Source: Pilimelia anulata (GTDB taxonomy: Bacteria > Actinomycetota > Actinomycetes > Mycobacteriales > Micromonosporaceae). Taken from it: DNA of 64,000 nt. Below, piece after piece: positions 44,193 through 52,790 of this stretch; the first letter of the stretch is position 1, and each line of letters begins with the position of its first letter. The translations under genes were made by a program, and so were the position numbers. The notes beneath the pieces are model-generated. The model made no database searches. It was not told where the DNA came from and saw nothing but the letters and a program-made list of their open reading frames with translations. The stretch lies in the NCBI RefSeq assembly GCF_014647895.1, contig NZ_BMQB01000003.1:372001-436000 (forward strand), in the 5' to 3' direction.

Positions 44193-44624
44193 GTGCGCTG
44201 TCGCGCTGGGCCAGAGTATCAGGGTGGGCCGAAAGGGTCGGGTGAGGGTGTGCCTCGACGGCGTGGGCGCCGTTCGACCGATTTGCGTGTCGCGCGTTAG
44301 ACGCTCCGTGATCGCTGCCTGGTTCTTGGTGTACAGAACGTCACGGGTCATAGGGGGCCGGCATGGGCTCTAGCACCTCCTCGTCGACCTCGTCGCGGGT
44401 CCGACTGGGGAAGGGACGGCGCTCGGCGACCAGTCTGATGATCAGGGCCGGAATCCGCGTCAGTCCGGCTGGGTCCTTCCCGGTCCTTCCGCGTACCTCG
44501 ACATCCGAGCACATTGGGAGCACGCACATGCGGCCAGTCGCGGCCCGACGCGTGTCACTGTCCGTGACATCCGCTGGTGGGCGGGCACGCGGGCGTATCC
44601 CCGATGCGACCGAGATCGGGAGGT
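44193..44624. other. Region without intact genes next to tRNA-Phe
   Basis: About 430 bases on the 5' side of the tRNA. A minus-strand frame (44341-44529) ends LTRIPALIIRLVAERRPF ... VDEEVLEPMP and could be the tail of a lost gene; nothing in it is recognisable. No integrase or att repeat is seen. Confidence 0.35.
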
Positions 44625-44714
44625 CGCGTTGCTCATGTCCAGCTCCCCCGCCACGGCAACGATGGTGACACCGTCGCTGGTCGGCTCGCTCAAGCGCAGG
44701 TCACTGGACGGCAT
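44625..44714 (-). pseudogene. STAS-domain (anti-sigma antagonist) N-terminal remnant
   Basis: From an ATG the frame reads SSDLRLSEPTSDGVTIVAVAG then ELDMSNAT, which is the start of a SpoIIAA/BldG-like STAS domain, and then changes abruptly into Arg-rich sequence without the Asp-Ser-Ala-Gly phosphorylation motif. Truncated by a breakpoint near 44625. The missing half resembles the fragment at 45430-45609 on the other strand. Confidence 0.55.
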
Positions 44715-44838
44715 GCACACGCATCCTGGCCCCGATCCGCGCGTGACCTCGGACGGCTCACTCTCGCTCGAGCCGGTCGAAGTCGACGTGCCGATTCGCG
44801 TCGCGTTCAATCAGTGTGGGCCCTCATCCCGGTCCGGG

Positions 44839-45297
44839 TCATTGAGCCGCGGCGGGCCGAACGCAGTAGATCGTCTGTAGGCCGGCGGCCACCAGTGACC
44901 TCTGGTCGTCTTGAACGCTGTACACCTCCAGCCGACACACGCTCAGCGTCCGGCCGCTTTTGAGGACCGTTCCGACCGCCTCGATGCGGTCCCCGCGAGC
45001 CGGAGCGGTCAGGTTGAGTTTGTACTCTGCCGTCAGCACCTCCGCCCCCTCGGGAAGCAGTGTGAGTGCGGCATACCCGCCTGCGGTGTCGGCGATAGCG
45101 CTCGTCGCCCCGGCGTGAACGTGACCGTGCTGCTGGGTCACTTCCGGCCGGCTGGCCAACTCGATGTGCACACACCCCGGCGCGATGCGGGTCAGACGCG
45201 CGCCCAGATAGCGCATCAAGCCCTGCCGGCCGAAGCTGGCCTCGACCCGTTCCCGCACCTCGCGGCTCATCGAAGCGTCAACGCTCGCATCGTCCAT
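44839..45297 (-). CDS. PaaI-like hotdog thioesterase
   Basis: 152 residues from ATG 45297 (a GTG four codons upstream is possible). Hotdog-fold hydrolase of the PaaI group: HGHVHAGATSAIADTAGGYAAL holds the family HGG-like catalytic loop, with Asp in AIADTAG, followed by AEYKLNLTAPARGDRIEAVG and SVCRLEVYSV. Such enzymes hydrolyse acyl- or aryl-CoA. It lies between two STAS gene remnants that point in opposite directions. Confidence 0.88.
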   Translation of the reverse strand: MDDASVDASMSREVRERVEASFGRQGLMRYLGARLTRIAPGCVHIELASRPEVTQQHGHVHAGATSAIADTAGGYAALTLLPEGAEVLTAEYKLNLTAPARGDRIEAVGTVLKSGRTLSVCRLEVYSVQDDQRSLVAAGLQTIYCVRPAAAQ

Positions 45298-45429
45298 ACC
45301 TGCCTGCACCCGCTCTCATCATCCGTTCACTACATCTGCCGCGTGTAGCGGGGCCAGGCCCGACGTCCCCTACCGACCGCGCCGACAACGAATCAACCGA
45401 GGAGCTGCTGCACGCCGAGTACAACCCCC

Positions 45430-45609
45430 ATGGCGAGCATTGAACCAGCCGAGAAGCGGCTGACGGCGCGAGCCAGCACCGGTCGGGCATGTCACTTGCA
45501 CCACGCCGCGGTGGGGCCGGGACCACCTTTCACGGTGGCCCGGCCCGGCGAGCTCGTCCGTCGGCTGCTGAACATCACCGGCTTGGACCGCGTCCTTGAC
45601 CTGAGCTGA
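45430..45609 (+). pseudogene. STAS-domain C-terminal remnant
   Basis: A 59-codon frame (MASIEPAEKR ...) whose second half, AVGPGPPFTVARPGELVRRL then LNITGLDRVLDLS, reads like the last helix and strand of an anti-sigma factor antagonist. The STAS core and phosphorylation site are absent. It could be the missing C-terminal half of the remnant at 44625-44714, separated by a rearrangement. Confidence 0.45.
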
Positions 45610-45633
45610 CCGCCGCCGGTGGGTTCCGGCGGC

Positions 45634-45795
45634 TCAGCGCATGAACGACGTGTGGACCAGCGGCAGGTTGCGGATGCGTTGGTAGTGGCCTTCGGCGCGG
45701 CACTCCGGGGTGCACACCTGGCTGGCGTAGCAGGAGTCGCAGAACGTGGTGCCCTGCAGGTAGGCGGCGGCGCGGCGGCGCAGGAGTCGGATCAT
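45634..45795 (-). CDS. Small Cys-rich protein
   Basis: 53 residues from an ATG with GGGAGGA before it. The core TTFCDSCYASQVCTPECRAE carries four Cys with spacing C-x2-C-x5-C-x3-C, consistent with a zinc-binding knuckle. N-terminus basic (MIRLLRRRAAAYLQG). Short proteins of this pattern occur in actinomycetes; function unknown. Divergent from the metallopeptidase-like gene. Confidence 0.65.
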   Translation of the reverse strand: MIRLLRRRAAAYLQGTTFCDSCYASQVCTPECRAEGHYQRIRNLPLVHTSFMR

Positions 45796-46043
45796 CGTGT
45801 CCTCCCTCGTGGATCTGGCTCGATCGTGCGTCGGGTTCGCGGGTTCGCCCACACGCTGCGTGGTGATGCTTCGCATGCCGAAAAGTTGCCGGTCGGTGGG
45901 AACAATGCTGTTGCGCCTGCTTCTTAGACTGATCGACATCCGAGCGCGTCACCCACGCGACCGACCACCGATGACCGTCCGTAGTGGACTAGGTGCGGTG
46001 GGGTTGCTGGTGTTCGGTGCGGACGGCCGTTGGGGAGGGCGCC

Positions 46044-47489
46044 GTGACCGAGAACTCGTCATCGACTCACAACGTGGCCCCGGCTGGGCCCGGCACGGCG
46101 GTTCGCCGGCGTGGGCTCAGCCGGGGCGGCTGGATCGGCATCGGCGCGGGCGCGCTCGCGGCCGTGGTGGCGATCGCTGTCGTCGCCGGCTACGTGCTCG
46201 GCGGGCTGGACCGCCGGCAGCAGTATGCGGAGAACAGGTCGGGGTGGCCGCCGCCGACCGTCGGTGTCGGCGGAGCGAACACCAACGAGCTGACCGTCGC
46301 CGAGCTGCAGAAGCTCGCCAACGCACGCAGCGAGGCCATCCGCAGCAAGGACCGAACTGGGTTCCTCGCCCCGCTGGCCGCCAATGCGAAGCTGCGCGCG
46401 GGGCAGACACGGCTGTTCGACAACCTGCAGAAGGTGAACTTCGCGCAGGCGGGGTACCGGCCGATCTGGCACGAGGGCCGCGCCGCGGACTCGTTCGGCC
46501 GTGCGATCACGGTCAGCTTCGACGTGTCGTTCGTCCACCAACTCGCCGGCTACGACCCGCTGCCGGTGACCGAGTGGTACCGGTGGACGGTCACCAAACC
46601 CCACCGGACCGCGCAGCCGGTCATCACCGCGGTGACCGGCGCGCCTGCGCCCGGTCTGGGCTTCTCCAAGACCGTGTTCTGGCCAGCCCCCTGGGACCGC
46701 TGGGCGGACATGCGCGTGGTGAAGGGCAAGCGCGTGGTGCTGCTGGTCGACGCGCCGATGGCGGCCACCGCCCGCCGATGGCTACCGGCCGCCGACGCCG
46801 CGGCGGAGGCGAACCTCGCAGCCTGGCGCAAGGCCGGCGCGCCGGGGGCGACGTTCGAGACGTTCGTAGCCTCGATCGTGCCCACCAAGCGGGAGATGGA
46901 CGCCCTGTACCAGGTTGCGGATCAGACGCAGGACGCGGCGGGGTGGGCGATGCCGATGGTCGATCACGGCCATCCCGAACGCCCCGAGCCCACCGGCGTC
47001 CGCGTCGTGGTCGACGCGAACTCCTCGTTCTTCCGCGACGGCACCGTCGCCGAGTTGTGGCGGCACGAGTTCGCGCACGCCCTGATCGCCGGGATGAACG
47101 TCAACAAGACCGACCCCGACAACGGCCTGTCCGGCCAGGACCTGTGGATCGTCGAAGGGTTCGCCGAGTACCTGGCCAACCACGGCGGCCCCGCCCAAAC
47201 CCGGGCGACGACCGCGCGGGCGGACGTGGCCGCTGGCCGCACCATCCGGCTGGCCAAGGCCGAACTCCTGGCGGTAGCCGACCGGCGGCAGACCGACCTC
47301 GACTACTGGTCCGGCCACCAGGCCATGCGCTACCTGGCGGCGAAGTACGGGCCGACCGCCCCGTACCGGCTGGTGAGCGCCTACTACCGCGCCGGGAAAC
47401 GCGACACCGCACTCGCGGAGGTCGGCGCGCCGCCGTACGCCTCGTTCGCGCCCGCCGCCATCGCCTACGCGCGCAGCCAACTGCGCTGA
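46044..47489 (+). CDS. Membrane-anchored putative zinc metallopeptidase
   Basis: 481 residues from GTG with GGAGGGC before it; the longer frame to 45993 is rejected. One transmembrane helix (about 32-54, IGIGAGALAAVVAIAVVAGYV) and a large extracellular region ending in a gluzincin-type site: RHEFAHALI (HExxH) with a downstream VEGFAEYLA Glu. The N-terminal extracellular part (about 85-200) looks like an NTF2/lumazine-type alpha+beta domain. Begins a three-gene membrane cluster. Substrate unknown. Confidence 0.8.
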   Translation: MTENSSSTHNVAPAGPGTAVRRRGLSRGGWIGIGAGALAAVVAIAVVAGYVLGGLDRRQQYAENRSGWPPPTVGVGGANTNELTVAELQKLANARSEAIRSKDRTGFLAPLAANAKLRAGQTRLFDNLQKVNFAQAGYRPIWHEGRAADSFGRAITVSFDVSFVHQLAGYDPLPVTEWYRWTVTKPHRTAQPVITAVTGAPAPGLGFSKTVFWPAPWDRWADMRVVKGKRVVLLVDAPMAATARRWLPAADAAAEANLAAWRKAGAPGATFETFVASIVPTKREMDALYQVADQTQDAAGWAMPMVDHGHPERPEPTGVRVVVDANSSFFRDGTVAELWRHEFAHALIAGMNVNKTDPDNGLSGQDLWIVEGFAEYLANHGGPAQTRATTARADVAAGRTIRLAKAELLAVADRRQTDLDYWSGHQAMRYLAAKYGPTAPYRLVSAYYRAGKRDTALAEVGAPPYASFAPAAIAYARSQLR

Positions 47490-47508
47490 CCCCCGGGGGG
47501 ACACCACC

Positions 47509-48924
47509 ATGACCGGACCGCAGCAGCCCACACCACCGCCGCACCCCACCCCGGCCGCCGGCGTCGGCAGCGCGCCGCCGCCCGCCCCGCCCGCCGGCAA
47601 CGTCGTCGCGTTCCCGCCGCCGGGCGGCCGGGGCACGCGGAGGCTGGGCGTGTGGATCGCCGCCGGAGTCGCCGCCCTGCTACTGATCGGCCTGGGCGTA
47701 ACCCTCGCCGTGCGGGCGGCCATCGCACCGGACGAGCGGGAGCGGGAGGGGCCGCTGGCGTCGGTGGCGTGGACGGTCACCTACGCCACCGAGTGGGACC
47801 TGAAGAACCAGGACTCCGACCGCCCCTACGCTATCTGGACCGCCGGCGACGTCGTCGTGCGCGCCCAGCCCGACGGGGTGATCGGCTACCGCGTCGCCGA
47901 CGGCCAGCAAGCTTGGGCCGTGCCCGCACCGCAGGACCGGCAGGTCTGCGCGGCCCCGCAGCGCATCACCGGCACCCTGACCGCGGTGCTGGTCGCGGAC
48001 AAGAAGACCGGCTGCTCGACCCTGCTCGGCATCGACCTCGCCGCCGGCAAGCAGACCTGGACCCGCGCCCTGCCGGCGGCGGACAGCTCGCACCCGCGCA
48101 CCGACTGGCGCGCCACGAACATGGCCGTGGCCGGCGGAAAGATTCTGATCAACGACGCGTCCACCGCGGTGCGCGCCTACGACGCCGCGACCGGCCGGCC
48201 CGGCTGGACCTACACCGGCGGCACCACCGGCGACGGCATCCTGACCGGGCTCGGCGCCTCCGCCACCACCGCCATCGTCGGCGTCCAGGGCCTGTTCAGC
48301 CGCACCCCACCGTCGGTGGCCGGTGTGGACCTGGCCACCGGCCGCCAGAAGTGGATGACCCCGCAGGGCGACGGGCACGGCCTGGCCGTCGTCATTTCCG
48401 GTTCGCCGCCGGTGGCCACCACCCGACTCGGCGGCGACCGCGCCGCGATCATCGCCCTCACCGACACCGGTAGCTTCGCCGTGGCGATTCCGCAGCGCAT
48501 CGACGGCCGGATCGTGAAGATCCTCGGCCCGGTCTCCGGCGACGAAGCCGCCGGCCTGCCCGCCGCCGTGCACGGCAACACCCTCTACGTGTTCGCCGAC
48601 GGCAACGGCCGCTACCTGCACGCGATCGACCTCGCGACGGGCGACACGCGGTGGACCAGCCGGGAGCTGGATCGATCAACCATGCTCGGCCCCGTCGACG
48701 ACCAGAGCGTCACCTTGCTCGAACCGGGGCTGGCCTCCGTCGACGAACCCACCCGGCTGCTGCACCTGGCCGCCGCTGACGGCGCCGTACGCACTCTGGC
48801 CGAGGTCGAAGCACCGGAGCTGGAGTACCAACGCGAAGCGACCCTGGTGCGCGCCGGCAACACCTACGTCGTCGTGCCATGGTCCCGCCGCGGCAACACC
48901 CACGCCCTACTCGGCATCCGGTGA
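47509..48924 (+). CDS. Membrane-anchored PQQ-like beta-propeller protein
   Basis: 471 residues: Pro-rich cytoplasmic start, one transmembrane helix (about 45-68, LGVWIAAGVAALLLIGLGVTLA) and a beta-propeller with PQQ/quinoprotein-like blades (IDLAAGKQTWTRAL, AYDAATGRPGWTYTGG, GVDLATGRQKWMTP, IDLATGDTRWTSREL). Such propellers usually mediate protein contacts rather than bind PQQ. It follows the metallopeptidase gene by 19 bases and overlaps the next gene. Confidence 0.85.
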   Translation: MTGPQQPTPPPHPTPAAGVGSAPPPAPPAGNVVAFPPPGGRGTRRLGVWIAAGVAALLLIGLGVTLAVRAAIAPDEREREGPLASVAWTVTYATEWDLKNQDSDRPYAIWTAGDVVVRAQPDGVIGYRVADGQQAWAVPAPQDRQVCAAPQRITGTLTAVLVADKKTGCSTLLGIDLAAGKQTWTRALPAADSSHPRTDWRATNMAVAGGKILINDASTAVRAYDAATGRPGWTYTGGTTGDGILTGLGASATTAIVGVQGLFSRTPPSVAGVDLATGRQKWMTPQGDGHGLAVVISGSPPVATTRLGGDRAAIIALTDTGSFAVAIPQRIDGRIVKILGPVSGDEAAGLPAAVHGNTLYVFADGNGRYLHAIDLATGDTRWTSRELDRSTMLGPVDDQSVTLLEPGLASVDEPTRLLHLAAADGAVRTLAEVEAPELEYQREATLVRAGNTYVVVPWSRRGNTHALLGIR

Positions 48925-49469
48925 GACAGCGCGAACCGGTGTCCGGCCACCGGCGGCGGGTACCCGCAGTGCCGGCCTGGCTGCTCCTGGCCGCGTTCGC
49001 CGTACACAACACCGAGGAAGCGCTGACAGCACCCAGATATTTCGACCGGATGCGCGGCGAGTTGCCGATCCCGTGGCCGTCGGCGGGTGCCTTCCAACTG
49101 GCGACCGTCACCGTGACGTTCGTAGCGCTGCTGGCCACGGCGATCGCTGTACGGCGCCAGCACACCGCGTATGTCACGGCCCTCGCATGGATCATGCTGG
49201 CGAACACCGTGGTCCCGCATGTGCCACTGGCCATCCTCAGCGGCGGCTACGCCCCCGGCCTGATCACCGCGCTGCTGCTCAACCTGCCCGCAGGGCTGCT
49301 CTGGCTCCGGCTGCGCCGCGACCTCGACCGCACAAATCAGCGAGATGGCCACGGGCCGGGCCTTACCCGGACAGCAGGTGCTGCCGGAGCGCCTGCACCG
49401 TCGCCGGCGAGGCAGGAGGCTGCGGGTCCGGAAGATGCTCGTCGAGACCGCCGGCCGCCAGCTCACTGA
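48921..49469 (+). CDS. HXXEE-domain membrane protein
   Basis: 182 residues with four transmembrane helices; the first contains HNTEE, the defining HxxEE motif of a small membrane-protein family of unknown function. GTG start overlaps the previous stop (GTGA). The last 40 residues are low-complexity and overlap the convergent NERD gene by 107 bases, so the true stop might be earlier in evolution or the overlap recent. Confidence 0.8.
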   Translation: MRQREPVSGHRRRVPAVPAWLLLAAFAVHNTEEALTAPRYFDRMRGELPIPWPSAGAFQLATVTVTFVALLATAIAVRRQHTAYVTALAWIMLANTVVPHVPLAILSGGYAPGLITALLLNLPAGLLWLRLRRDLDRTNQRDGHGPGLTRTAGAAGAPAPSPARQEAAGPEDARRDRRPPAH

Positions 49470-49998
49470 CGTGCAGGACGAATCCCCCGGACTTGGCGAA
49501 CGCCCGAACCTTGTTCACGGGCAGCCGGGTGTAGTCGGTGTGGTCAGGGAGCACCCAGGCGACCTGGCCTCCCACCCCCTCGGTCAGCCGGTACACCGCG
49601 CCCATCAGTGAGTAGGTCTTCTGCGAGTTCAGCCACGGCTGCGCCACGACACCCCCGTCGTCTTTGACAAGGACCCCGCGGCCCCGGTCGTCAAGCTGCA
49701 GAGTGCCTGCGCCGCATCCCTTCGCGTCGAACAGCAGCCACCGCTCTCCACCCACGACAAGGTGATCCACGTTCGCCGCGCCCAGGCTCAGCGGCGGCAA
49801 GCCGGCGCCACCGATCTGGTTGAAGTTGCCCAGGTCGTGCATCAGATGCAGGGTGTCGGCGCGGCGGCCGAGCCACGTCCGCAGCGCCCCGGCGACGGTG
49901 CGCTCGAAGTAGCCACCCCGCCGGGCGGCATCGCGGCTGTACTTCCCTCCGCCGGCTGCGATGCTCCCGCCGGGCTCGCCATGCTCGATGAAGGACAC
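49363..49998 (-). CDS. NERD-domain (nuclease-related) protein
   Basis: 211 residues from GTG with AGGAG five bases upstream. The NERD core is visible: GGYFERTVAGALRTWL helix, NVDHLVVGGERWLLFDAKG (conserved Asp and the D-x-K of the PD-(D/E)xK-like fold), and the SLMGAVYRL helix. NERD proteins are found with DNA-processing and plasmid functions. Overlaps the HXXEE gene tail by 107 bases at its 3' end. Confidence 0.8.
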   Translation of the reverse strand: MSFIEHGEPGGSIAAGGGKYSRDAARRGGYFERTVAGALRTWLGRRADTLHLMHDLGNFNQIGGAGLPPLSLGAANVDHLVVGGERWLLFDAKGCGAGTLQLDDRGRGVLVKDDGGVVAQPWLNSQKTYSLMGAVYRLTEGVGGQVAWVLPDHTDYTRLPVNKVRAFAKSGGFVLHVSELAAGGLDEHLPDPQPPASPATVQALRQHLLSG

Positions 49999-50273
49999 CG
50001 CCACTCCTCTCAATCCGTGGCCGCAACATACGCAACGACTACGACAGAGCCACGTGGGCGACGCCGACCCACCAGCGCGCTGACTACGCGGTACCCCCGC
50101 CGTCGGCCAGGGGCTTGGCGTAGACCTGCTGATGCGCACAGCGCTTCGTGTCGCACCCCACCGGAGCTCGCTCACCACCCGCCGCCCGCCTGGCGGGATT
50201 GGTGAGGGAGCGCGCTGCGCTAACCGGTCCGCGCGCCATTGGCTGCCGCCGGTCCGCGGCGCACCCGGTGCCG

Positions 50274-50279
50274 TAGGGT
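50274..50279 (+). promoter_or_regulatory. Candidate -10 element of a leaderless VOC gene
   Basis: TAGGGT with seven bases to the GTG start, as for purD. Confidence 0.4.
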
Positions 50280-50286
50280 TCGGCCC

Positions 50287-50946
50287 GTGTCGACGCTGCA
50301 GGACGCCATCCCGGTCTGCTACGTGCAGGATCTCGACGCGGCGCAGGCCTTCTACGAGCTGCTCGGGCTCGCCGAGCTGCGCCGCGGTAGCAGCGACGCC
50401 GGCGGCTACCGGTTCCTCGGCCACGGCGACTGCACCGTCCTGCTCGCCCGTGTCGATCCCTGTCCGGTCACCGCCCCGCTGCCGATGGGTCTCTACTTGT
50501 GGTCGACTGACGTCACCGCCATCCAGCAAGCGCTGACCGATGCCGGTATTCAGAGTGAGCACGTGGGCCACCCGCCCCACGCCCCGGGCGGGGAGGCGCG
50601 CACGGCCGACCCGGACCGCAACGTCATCGTCCTCGGCCAGCGCAGCCCCACCGGCCCGCCCACCGAACCCCGCGCGCAACCGGACGCCGGGTTCTCGATC
50701 CTGGCCGAAGCCGCAGCCCGCGTCGCGGCTCGCGGCGACGCCCCGCTCGGCGGCTGCCGCATCGGCGGCCCCCACGGCGCACCCTGTGACCAGCCGGCGC
50801 AGGTAAAGCTCGCCGACCCCTGGGGCGACACCGTCTGGGGATGCCTGTCACACGCGGAGGAGGCGCTGCTCAACGCCCGCGGCGCGTTCCTGGCCGCCGA
50901 CGACGGCGCCGGTCTGGGGCCGTGGCTGGCCGCCCGCCGCCGCTGA
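50287..50946 (+). CDS. VOC (glyoxalase/bleomycin-resistance fold) protein
   Basis: 219 residues. The N-terminal half is a VOC domain (AIPVCYVQDLDAAQAFYELLG ... YRFLGHGDCTVLLAR ... DPDRNVIVLGQRS). The C-terminal half (about 125-219) has Cys residues in GGCRIGGPHGAPCDQPAQ and a helix (SHAEEALLNARGAFLA); I do not recognise it as a second VOC domain. Such proteins often bind small ligands or metals. Convergent with the DNA ligase gene. Confidence 0.75.
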   Translation: MSTLQDAIPVCYVQDLDAAQAFYELLGLAELRRGSSDAGGYRFLGHGDCTVLLARVDPCPVTAPLPMGLYLWSTDVTAIQQALTDAGIQSEHVGHPPHAPGGEARTADPDRNVIVLGQRSPTGPPTEPRAQPDAGFSILAEAAARVAARGDAPLGGCRIGGPHGAPCDQPAQVKLADPWGDTVWGCLSHAEEALLNARGAFLAADDGAGLGPWLAARRR

Positions 50947-50955
50947 CCGCGGCGC

Positions 50956-51921
50956 CTACTCGGGTAGCCGTGCGTCGCTGGGTGTCTTGTCGATGCGCAG
51001 GCCGCGCCAGCTGGGGTGCCGCAGCCGCCGGTCCGGGGTCCAGGTGCGGAAGGCGACTTCGCCGACGAGCTTCGGCGTCACCCACCGGGCGTGCCGGGCC
51101 TCGGCGCGCGGCACGCCGTCGGCGGGGCTGGTCGCCCGGGCGAGCGGGCGCAGCCGCTGCTCCAGCTGCCGCAGGGCGGCGTCGGTGAAGCCGGTGCCCA
51201 CCTTGCCGGTGTACGCCAGCGTCCCGTCGGCGTCGTAGGCGGCGGTGAGCAGGGAGCCGATCATCCCGGCGCGGCGGCCGGCGCCGGGCAGCCAGCCGAC
51301 CACGATGACCTCCTGGGTCTGGGCGATCGGCACCTTGACCCAGTCGGGGGAGCGCCGGCCCGGCCGGTACGGGGAGTCCAGGCGCTTGCACACCACGCCC
51401 TCCAGGCCCGCCTCGACCGCGCTGTCATACGCCGCCGCCGGCTCCGCACCCACGAACGCGGCCGGGGTACGGACCGCCCCGCCGTCCAGGCCGAGTTCGT
51501 CGAGCAGCTCGCGGCGGCGGGCGTAGGGCCAGCCGACCGTCGGCTCGCCGTCGACGGCCAGGACGTCGAAGACGTAGTACTGCACGCCGACGGTGCGCAG
51601 CAGGGGGGCGGTCGGCGCGCGGACGTGGATGCGGTTGCCCAGCCGCGCGAACTCGGGCACGCCGCGGTTGTCGAGGGCGACGATCTCCCCGTCGACGACG
51701 ACCTCCCGCCGGCCGGCGAGGCCGGCGACGTCGGCCAGTTCGGGGTAGTGGCTGGTGACGTCGAGGTCATTGCGGGTCACGACGTTGACCGCGCCGCCGC
51801 GGACGTAGGTGACGGCGCGGACGCCGTCCCACTTGAACTCCGACGCCCACCCCGGCCCGGCCGGCAGCGTGCCGAGGGTGGCCAGCATCGGCTTCACCAG
51901 CTCACCACCCAAGATCGCCAC
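50956..51921 (-). CDS. ATP-dependent DNA ligase (LigD ligase-domain type), gene 1
   Basis: 321 residues from GTG (VAILGGELVKPMLATL). The adenylation motif is FKWDGVR, followed by VVVDGEIVALD, EGVVCKRLDSPYRPGRRS and WVKVPI, then an OB-fold domain (YTGKVGTGFTDAAL ... EVAFRTWTPDRRLRHPSW). It is a stand-alone ligase module without the polymerase or nuclease domains of LigD, and no ku gene is nearby. A second ligase of the same type lies 1.8 kb away. Confidence 0.9.
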   Translation of the reverse strand: MAILGGELVKPMLATLGTLPAGPGWASEFKWDGVRAVTYVRGGAVNVVTRNDLDVTSHYPELADVAGLAGRREVVVDGEIVALDNRGVPEFARLGNRIHVRAPTAPLLRTVGVQYYVFDVLAVDGEPTVGWPYARRRELLDELGLDGGAVRTPAAFVGAEPAAAYDSAVEAGLEGVVCKRLDSPYRPGRRSPDWVKVPIAQTQEVIVVGWLPGAGRRAGMIGSLLTAAYDADGTLAYTGKVGTGFTDAALRQLEQRLRPLARATSPADGVPRAEARHARWVTPKLVGEVAFRTWTPDRRLRHPSWRGLRIDKTPSDARLPE

Positions 51922-52061
51922 ACTTCCAGCGTGCCAGAACGGCACGCTGGCCACCGCTGATCAAGGCATGACCAACGGCGAAGCGGGGAATGGTGGGCGC
52001 GTCCCGCGAGGCGGGCAACCGCATCGACGCCGGCAGTACCGGGGAGGAGAGGAGTCAGACG

Positions 52062-52292
52062 ATGGCCGAGGGCGACATCCACACCAGCAAGGACGGCGAC
52101 CGCTGGGTCAACAAGGCCGAGGGCAACACACGCGCCTCCAACACGGCAGCCACCAAAGCCGAAGCCCAGGCCGAGGGCCGGCAGATGGCCATCGACCGCG
52201 GCGTGGAGCACGTCATCCACAACCAGGACGGCACCATCGGCTCGCGCAACACCTACCCGCGCAGCCGCGACCCCCGCAGCTCCAAGGGCTGA
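52062..52292 (+). CDS. DUF2188 family protein
   Basis: 76 residues from ATG with GGAGAGGAG upstream. DUF2188 pattern: IHTSKDGDRWVNKAEGNTR, a Thr/Ala helix, and VIHNQDGTIGSRNTY. These small proteins are widespread and uncharacterised, and often accompany LigD-type genes and phage-like DNA. Confidence 0.85.
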   Translation: MAEGDIHTSKDGDRWVNKAEGNTRASNTAATKAEAQAEGRQMAIDRGVEHVIHNQDGTIGSRNTYPRSRDPRSSKG

Positions 52293-52302
52293 CCCTCGGC
52301 GG

Positions 52303-52638
52303 TCAGGGCTGGATGTCGGCCGGGTCGATCAGCACTCCCCGGTCGCTGTCATACGGGAGATCCGCGACGATCAGGTCGTGCGCCGGATCCCAGCGCCAGC
52401 CCGTCCTGGTGACGGCGTTGACCGGCGCCGCCACCAGCGCGTGCAGCGGGTTGGTCCCCGGAGTCAGGAGCGCGGCGACCGCGACGACAACGCTGTGGCC
52501 GCTGGCGGCGGTGTAGCAGTGCCAGCGGGCCAACTCATCCGGTACCCCCGCCGGGCAGACCCTGCTCTCCGGTACGGCGACACCGAGGGCCGCAGCGATC
52601 GTCGCGGCGATGGTGGCAGGGTCCCGGAGCGCAGGCAC
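52303..52638 (-). CDS. Hypothetical protein
   Basis: 111 residues from GTG 52638 (an in-frame ATG at 52743 would add 35 residues of low quality). Includes RWHCYTAASGHSVVVAVAALL and VLIDPADIQP. No family is recognised. Convergent with the DUF2188 gene. Confidence 0.55.
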   Translation of the reverse strand: MPALRDPATIAATIAAALGVAVPESRVCPAGVPDELARWHCYTAASGHSVVVAVAALLTPGTNPLHALVAAPVNAVTRTGWRWDPAHDLIVADLPYDSDRGVLIDPADIQP

Positions 52639-52790
52639 GCCCGTATCCTGCCCCAGCCCTATGACATCCGCTCGGCAACGCAGCCCAGCCGGCGCCGAAC
52701 CGGGGCCGCTACGGCATCTCTCCGACCGCCCGCGACCATGCACGGCGTATCAACCGGTGACCGTCGGTGCCACGTGCTACTCCTTAGCCC

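Noticed and set aside
44363-44668. Plus-strand open frame next to tRNA-Phe
   Set aside because: Ser/Arg-rich, antisense to the STAS remnant, no ribosome-binding site or motifs.
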